A DNA stretch of 56,023 bases. It comes from Calditrichales bacterium (lineage in GTDB: Bacteria > Calditrichota > Calditrichia > Calditrichales > J004). A model generated the notes under the pieces. The model saw nothing but the letters and a program-made list of their open reading frames with translations. It was not told the origin of the DNA and searched no databases. Position 1 is the stretch's first letter, and every line of letters begins with the position of its first letter. A program made the position numbers and the translations under genes. The DNA lies in NCBI GenBank assembly GCA_015493745.1, contig WGCN01000021.1, positions 1 through 56,023 of the forward strand. Reading direction: 5' to 3'. Below are positions 52,073-56,023 of this stretch, piece by piece.

Positions 52073-52972
52073 TCATTTACGTTGATCCGTATCCCAAATC
52101 AGTATGCCCTCTTTGTCCCCGGCGGAAATAACCGGTTCTAAAAATATTTTAATGTGTTCAATGATTGATGGAAAATCACGGCTCATATTACTATCAATCT
52201 TTATTAGGAATGCTTTCCACAGTTTGTCTTTTTCCTCCAAATAGTTTTTTTCATAAATAAAAAAGCGGTTTTCCAATTTTGTTTTTCTTTGACTAAAGGT
52301 ACTTATAATTGCCTCTTTTAAGCTTTTTAATGTAAAACGGTTATGCCCGGATAGGTAAAATATGTCATAAAAATCTTTCATGCGGCTAGTGGCAAAACCA
52401 AGATACACGATAGCCTGGAATTTTTCAGCTATTACCGACTCCAGGGGATAAACATAAATTTCCGAATCCGGTAAGTCCGAAATGAGCATGGGAAACTTCT
52501 GTTTTTTAAATTTTAACGGAACAATATCACCAAATCCAATGTCCAGTTGGATATTGGAATGAATTTTACCCAGAGAGGCCCCTAAGGTAAAGCGTACCCC
52601 CTGGTATTCTCCTTCCACTTTTATCACCTGGTATGATATGTCTTCGGCATTAAAGCGGACTCCGTCATTTAAGTCCGTTTCCGCAATTTCCCTGATTATG
52701 GTAATCAGCTTATCAGGATCGCTTGAAATGGCGACTCCCAGCATATCGATATCCACAGTTGGACGAAATGGCGAGGCCTGCCCAGCTATTAGCAATAAAC
52801 CGCCTTTAAGTACGAAATGTTTTTGAAATTGTGAAACACCAAGCCGGACCAAAAAGCGCTCTTGAAAAAAACGTAACAGTATGGCATTGTAGTTTTCACC
52901 ACTTATTCTGGAGAGACGTAAAAGCCTGTCTCTTACAGACGCGGCAATGTTTTTAATCTCTCTTTCAGACAC
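52073..52972 (-). CDS. abiEii: AbiEii-type nucleotidyltransferase toxin
   Basis: A 299-residue protein of the AbiEii/AbiGii family. The nucleotidyltransferase motif reads FVLKGGLLL (53-61) then RPTVDIDML with acidic residues D74 and D76. Later motifs include the lysine in SVIAEKFQA (K184) and RMKDFYDI (about 197-204). AbiEii toxins block growth during phage infection, and some relatives modify tRNA. Translation starts at GTG, 1 base after the stop of the upstream antitoxin gene, so the two are coupled. Its composition is more AT-rich than the neighbours, which suggests an acquired cassette. Confidence 0.92.
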   Translation of the reverse strand: MSEREIKNIAASVRDRLLRLSRISGENYNAILLRFFQERFLVRLGVSQFQKHFVLKGGLLLIAGQASPFRPTVDIDMLGVAISSDPDKLITIIREIAETDLNDGVRFNAEDISYQVIKVEGEYQGVRFTLGASLGKIHSNIQLDIGFGDIVPLKFKKQKFPMLISDLPDSEIYVYPLESVIAEKFQAIVYLGFATSRMKDFYDIFYLSGHNRFTLKSLKEAIISTFSQRKTKLENRFFIYEKNYLEEKDKLWKAFLIKIDSNMSRDFPSIIEHIKIFLEPVISAGDKEGILIWDTDQRK

Positions 52973-52973
52973 T

Positions 52974-53588
52974 TTAAGCTCCCGCGAATGTTTTTACCAC
53001 CGGCTCAACAAGATGTTTTACCTTACATAATGCAGCTGTTGCCAACAGCTTGTTAATATCCTTTGGCGCTTGCATGAGATATGTGTGCAGGCTTTCCATG
53101 GCCAGTTCCTCGCCGATAATACGCCTCTGCCGGAAAGCGTCGCAAACGGACTTTTCCTTATCGTATATTTTTACGGATATAAGCGACGTATTGATCTCTT
53201 GTATCCCATACGAATAATAGGGTTCATTAAAACGGTAAAAACGCACTGACACCGTAAAAAGTTTGGGCGTCCTTTGGCTGCGGGGAATTACCATATCAAA
53301 TGTAGACGGGCGTTGGGTGGTAAGCCCGTGATAATGAAGCGCGGTGGCCAGACAAAAAACGCCTTTGGGAACGGCAACGGCAGCGTCAAAATAATCGTAT
53401 GTAAATATTTCGTCTTCAGGAAGAGTTTCGGCCGGTAAACGATACAAGCCACGTTTTACCTGCTCCAACAATCCCACATTAACCATGTTGCGCAGGACAG
53501 ACGTATGTACTTTATATTTTAAAAGCTGGCTTGTGTTTAAATAATAGCGGTTTTGCTTGAAAAACCGGATAACCTCATCGGTTGTCAT
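52974..53588 (-). CDS. abiEi: AbiEi-type antitoxin / transcriptional repressor
   Basis: A 204-residue protein with an N-terminal winged helix (about 1-70; LNTSQLLKYKVHTSVLRNMV, then LLEQVKRGLYRL) and the C-terminal AbiEi domain (about 75-200; VPKGVFCLATALHYHGL, KSVCDAFRQRR). AbiEi antitoxins neutralise AbiEii and repress their own promoter by binding inverted repeats. It lies first in the pair, with the toxin gene after a 1-base gap. AGGAAAA precedes the ATG at 53588. The long inverted repeat just upstream is its probable operator. Confidence 0.92.
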   Translation of the reverse strand: MTTDEVIRFFKQNRYYLNTSQLLKYKVHTSVLRNMVNVGLLEQVKRGLYRLPAETLPEDEIFTYDYFDAAVAVPKGVFCLATALHYHGLTTQRPSTFDMVIPRSQRTPKLFTVSVRFYRFNEPYYSYGIQEINTSLISVKIYDKEKSVCDAFRQRRIIGEELAMESLHTYLMQAPKDINKLLATAALCKVKHLVEPVVKTFAGA

Positions 53589-53599
53589 GTTTTTCCTAT

Positions 53600-53645
53600 G
53601 TTAAAAGTGTATACATAAAATAGTTAATGTATGCGCTTTTAACAA
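53600..53645 (-). promoter_or_regulatory. Promoter inside a 17-bp-armed inverted repeat (AbiEi operator)
   Basis: Arms at 53600-53616 and 53627-53643 are reverse complements with only 2 mismatches out of 17 and a 10-base spacer. Read on the minus strand, TTGTTA (53640-53645) and TATTTT (53617-53622) are 17 bases apart and make a fair sigma-70 promoter. The -10 falls in the spacer and the -35 overlaps the far arm, so a bound repressor would block polymerase. The abiEi start is 12 bases from the near arm. Confidence 0.7.
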
Positions 53646-53769
53646 ATAATTTGTCACCCTGTTACTTAAACGGAAAATTTATAGCGTACTATTGGGAAGG
53701 CCGGACAGCGAATGCCGGCCAGAATATCTTTGTCCTCTCCCGCCGAAAGCCCGCGGGGGGAATACTTTT

Positions 53770-55569
53770 CTAAAGCAGCTCTTCCACCTGATCCAGCAGG
53801 CTGTCCATCCGTTTAATGGTACGCAACACCGGTTCCGAACTGCTCATATCCACCCCGGCCCGTTTCAGGGTATCCATGGCATAGCGGCTGCGCCCGCTTT
53901 TCAAAAAGTCCAGATATCGCTCGCGGGCGGGTTGTCCCTCCTCAATGATTTTGGAAACCAGCGCCGCCGAGGCCACAAAGCTGGTGCTGTACTGAAACAC
54001 ATAGTAGTTGTAGTAAAAGTGCGGCACACGGCTCCACAGGGCTTTGGTCTCATCCAGAACGGTAAATTCCCCGCCGTAATAATCCTGATAGATGGAGCCG
54101 AACAACTCATTGAGTCTGTCCGGGGTCAGCGCTTCACCCTTTTCCACCAGTTCATGACTGCGCCACTCAAATTCGGCAAAAAGAATCTGCCGGTAAAAGG
54201 TACTGTTAAAGCCATCCAGGGTGGTGTTGAGCAGGGCCAGTTTTTCCTGTTTATCGGCGGCATTGTCGATCAGATGCTTTTCCAACAGCGCCTCATTGGC
54301 CGTGGAGGCCACCTCGGCCAGAAAGATGGGATAATCCCCGTAAACGATCGGCTGATTATTGATGGTATACCAGGTGTGCAGGGCATGGCCCATTTCGTGG
54401 GTCAGGGTAAATATATCGTTCAGCGTGCCGTTGTAGTTCATCAGCACATAGGGATGCACGCCATAGGTGCCGGAGGAGTAGGCGCCGCTGCGCTTGCCCT
54501 TGTTTTCATAGACGTCGATCCAGCGCTTTTCAAAGCCCTGCTTTAACTGTTGCACATAATCCTCGCCTAACAGCCGGGCGCCTTCCATAACCATTTGGGT
54601 GGCCTGCTGCCAGCTGTAATGCTTTTGTTCCATGCTGAACAAGGGAGCGCGCAGGTCGTAATCAAACACGCCGTCGGTGAGTTTAAGGATTTTTTTTCTC
54701 AGGCGGAGATAGCGTTGCAAGGGGCCCGTGTTTTCACGGGTGGTTTTTATAAGATTGTGATAGACCTCCACCGGAATGTTGTTGGCATCCAGCGCGGCAT
54801 GAAGGGTAGAGGGGTAGTTACGGGCCCGGGCCGAAAAAATATGGCTTTTTACGATGGCGCTGTAGGAAGAGGCCAGCATGTTTTTGTGAGCCAGATAGGG
54901 TTTGTGCAGGGCCAGATAGGAATCCTTGCGCACACGGCGGTCCGGGGATTGCTGGAATTTGCCGTACAGGGCATTGGTCAGGCGCACCTCCCGTCCGCTT
55001 TCATCCCGGATGACCGGATACTCGACATCGGCACTGTCCCAGTTGGCGAAGATATCGGCCGGCGCGCGGCGTACCTCTCCGGAAAGGGCCAGCAGACGTT
55101 CCTCCTTCTCCGAAAGGATGTGCGGCTTTACACGCAGGATATTATCAAAAAAATGGCGATATATCTTTAAATCATCATTTTCATCGATCATTGTGTTAAG
55201 AGCATCGGCATCCAGCGCCAGCAGGCCGGGTTCAAAAAAGGCCACGGCCTGGTTGAAGTCCACCAGCAGGCTGCCCATGCGGTCGTATTGTTCCTGGTAG
55301 CGGGCAACGGTTTTATCTTCATCATTACGCATATGGGCGTAGGCGTAAAGTTTACCGATGGTCTCCTCCAGACTGTGCATGGCGCGCAGGCAGCGCAGCA
55401 GTTCCGCGGAGGAGCGGGTATAGCTTTCCTTATAACCGGCCAGGCGGGGAATCTCCGCCTTGACCCGCTTAAAGTCCTCTTCCCAGGCCTCGTCGCCGGG
55501 GTATATATCTTCCAGTTTCCACTTGTCTTTTTCTGCAATCTCGCTGCGTAATTTTTGTTTAACGGACAT
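53770..55569 (-). CDS. pepF: Oligoendopeptidase F (M3 family zinc metallopeptidase)
   Basis: A 599-residue cytosolic peptidase that cuts short peptides. The zinc-binding HEMGH is at residues 391-395 (THEMGHALH), with the downstream FLAEVASTANEALL segment giving the third ligand. N-terminal helical domain DKWKLEDIYPGDEAWEEDF is typical of PepF. I chose ATG at 55569 because GGGAG lies 7 bases upstream; a longer reading from 55605 would cover that site. The gene stands alone. No signal peptide. A GC-rich inverted repeat lies about 50-70 bases past the stop but has no T run. Confidence 0.96.
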   Translation of the reverse strand: MSVKQKLRSEIAEKDKWKLEDIYPGDEAWEEDFKRVKAEIPRLAGYKESYTRSSAELLRCLRAMHSLEETIGKLYAYAHMRNDEDKTVARYQEQYDRMGSLLVDFNQAVAFFEPGLLALDADALNTMIDENDDLKIYRHFFDNILRVKPHILSEKEERLLALSGEVRRAPADIFANWDSADVEYPVIRDESGREVRLTNALYGKFQQSPDRRVRKDSYLALHKPYLAHKNMLASSYSAIVKSHIFSARARNYPSTLHAALDANNIPVEVYHNLIKTTRENTGPLQRYLRLRKKILKLTDGVFDYDLRAPLFSMEQKHYSWQQATQMVMEGARLLGEDYVQQLKQGFEKRWIDVYENKGKRSGAYSSGTYGVHPYVLMNYNGTLNDIFTLTHEMGHALHTWYTINNQPIVYGDYPIFLAEVASTANEALLEKHLIDNAADKQEKLALLNTTLDGFNSTFYRQILFAEFEWRSHELVEKGEALTPDRLNELFGSIYQDYYGGEFTVLDETKALWSRVPHFYYNYYVFQYSTSFVASAALVSKIIEEGQPARERYLDFLKSGRSRYAMDTLKRAGVDMSSSEPVLRTIKRMDSLLDQVEELL

Positions 55570-55602
55570 GGTTTTCTCCCTGTGTATAATCTGTCTGAGG
55601 GG

Positions 55603-55633
55603 CAAAGTTAGTATAGCGCCCTTTTCCGAACAA
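55603..55633 (-). promoter_or_regulatory. Candidate promoter of pepF
   Basis: On the minus strand, TTGTTC (55628-55633) is followed after 17 bases by TAACTTTG (55603-55610). The latter matches the TAnnTTTG box of the Bacteroidetes primary sigma factor and sits 33 bases before the start codon. The upstream element is weaker. Confidence 0.38.
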
Positions 55634-55926
55634 CGGCTTTAAAGCGGGTTTATTTGTTTTTGAGCTCAGTTACCGTAAATTCATCGGGTATTTATTTAAT
55701 CAAAAGGTGATCCGCCCGGCTTGTTAAACGGGCCTTCCCGGTTAAAGCATCATCGGGGCTTTGCCTCCGGCCTTTAAAAAGGAACGGAGCAGAGTGCTTG
55801 CCCTCCGAACCTCCGTTGATATTATCGATTAAATGAAGGCGCATAACTAAAAAATATAAGCAGCATGCCTCATCAGGAACTAATTGCCTTCGGGGTGGTA
55901 GCATAGATAAACACGGGGAGAAAATC
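55634..55926 (+). other. Gene-free leader region before rpsU with several inverted repeats
   Basis: No plausible gene is seen between pepF and rpsU. The stretch contains GCCCG/CGGGC (55714-55718 and 55729-55733), CCTTT/AAAGG near 55771-55782, and AACGGAG/CTCCGTT (55783-55789 and 55811-55817). TTGATA at 55816-55821 matches the -35 consensus at 5 of 6 positions but lacks a well-spaced -10. It may be a structured 5' leader for rpsU or remnant sequence. Confidence 0.4.
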
Positions 55927-56023
55927 ATGAAGATAATGGTTCGAAATAATGATGTCGATAAGGCGTTGAAAATATTAAAGCGTTCATTGCAAAAGGGTGG
56001 CCTGTACCGCGAGTTGCAACGCC
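55927..56023 (+). CDS. rpsU: 30S ribosomal protein S21, 5' fragment
   Basis: The first 32 residues are visible before the window ends (MKIMVRNNDVDKALKILKR, then SLQKGGLYRELQR). The pattern of V..N..V..AL..LKR....G...E..R is that of S21, a small 30S protein near the anti-Shine-Dalgarno sequence. GGGGAG precedes the ATG by a few bases. The gene is incomplete only because the window stops. Confidence 0.82.
   Translation, partial: MKIMVRNNDVDKALKILKRSLQKGGLYRELQR

Noticed and set aside
53699..53720. GGCCGG/CCGGCC inverted repeat downstream of pepF as a terminator
   Set aside because: The stem is only 6 bp with a 10-base loop and no T run on the minus strand.
53692..54546. A 284-codon plus-strand frame over the pepF 3' half
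   Set aside because: pepF on the opposite strand has full motifs including HEMGH; the plus-strand frame is a shadow with no family.
55692..55928. A 78-codon minus-strand frame before rpsU
   Set aside because: It runs into the rpsU ribosome-binding site and has no recognisable features; the region is better explained as a leader.

Overview
The window is a bacterial chromosome segment with compact, mostly plus-strand genes. It opens inside the 3' end of one EF-Tu gene and closes inside the start of an rpsU (ribosomal protein S21) gene. Gene content points to a diderm bacterium, probably of the FCB superphylum. Supporting signs are a TonB-type C-terminal domain, secreted proteins built from many Ig/cadherin-like repeats, an S21 gene, a TAnnTTTG-like box before pepF, and an uninterrupted rif-str-S10-spc-alpha cluster. 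A Calditrichota-like lineage is my best guess, but I could not run a phylogeny and this stays an inference.

Region 1 (1-29.2 kb) is one nearly gapless information-processing cluster: tuf(partial)-rpmG-tRNA-Trp-secE-nusG-rplKAJL-rpoBC-rpsL-rpsG-fusA-tuf-rpsJ-rplCDWB-rpsS-rplV-rpsC-rplP-rpmC-rpsQ-rplNXE-rpsN-rpsH-rplFR-rpsE-rpmD-rplO-secY-infA-rpmJ-rpsMKD-rpoA-rplQ. The largest gap is about 70 bp and a strong hairpin-U terminator closes the run after rplQ. adk and map, often found between secY and infA, are absent. Eleven of these genes start with TTG or GTG. The two tuf copies are direct repeats about 15.5 kb apart.

Region 2 (29.3-41.5 kb) is a tightly spaced series: a secreted glycoside-hydrolase-like protein (GHL10 type), urocanase (hutU), a ParA-type ATPase, a response regulator of unusual build (winged-helix-like N-terminus, long acidic linker, C-terminal receiver), CheW, a transmembrane chemoreceptor, and a 1804-residue CheA with three histidine-bearing Hpt domains, at least one degenerate Hpt and a C-terminal receiver. 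The last five genes resemble a Pil-Chp (type IV pilus) chemosensory operon with an added ParA. This is the most interesting system in the window.

Region 3 (41.6-51.9 kb) holds a secreted beta-helix protein fused to a TonB C-terminal domain, a deoxynucleoside kinase, an overlapping glycosyltransferase, a 1271-residue secreted protein (LVIVD repeats followed by ten Ig/cadherin-like repeats), a RelA/SpoT-type alarmone synthetase fused to TPR repeats, and a CoA-disulfide-reductase-like flavoprotein.

Region 4 (52.0-56.0 kb) carries, on the minus strand, an AbiE-type toxin-antitoxin pair (AbiEi antitoxin/repressor then AbiEii nucleotidyltransferase) whose promoter sits inside a 17-bp-armed inverted repeat, and an oligoendopeptidase F gene. 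A 357-bp gene-free stretch with several inverted repeats then leads into rpsU on the plus strand, cut by the window end.
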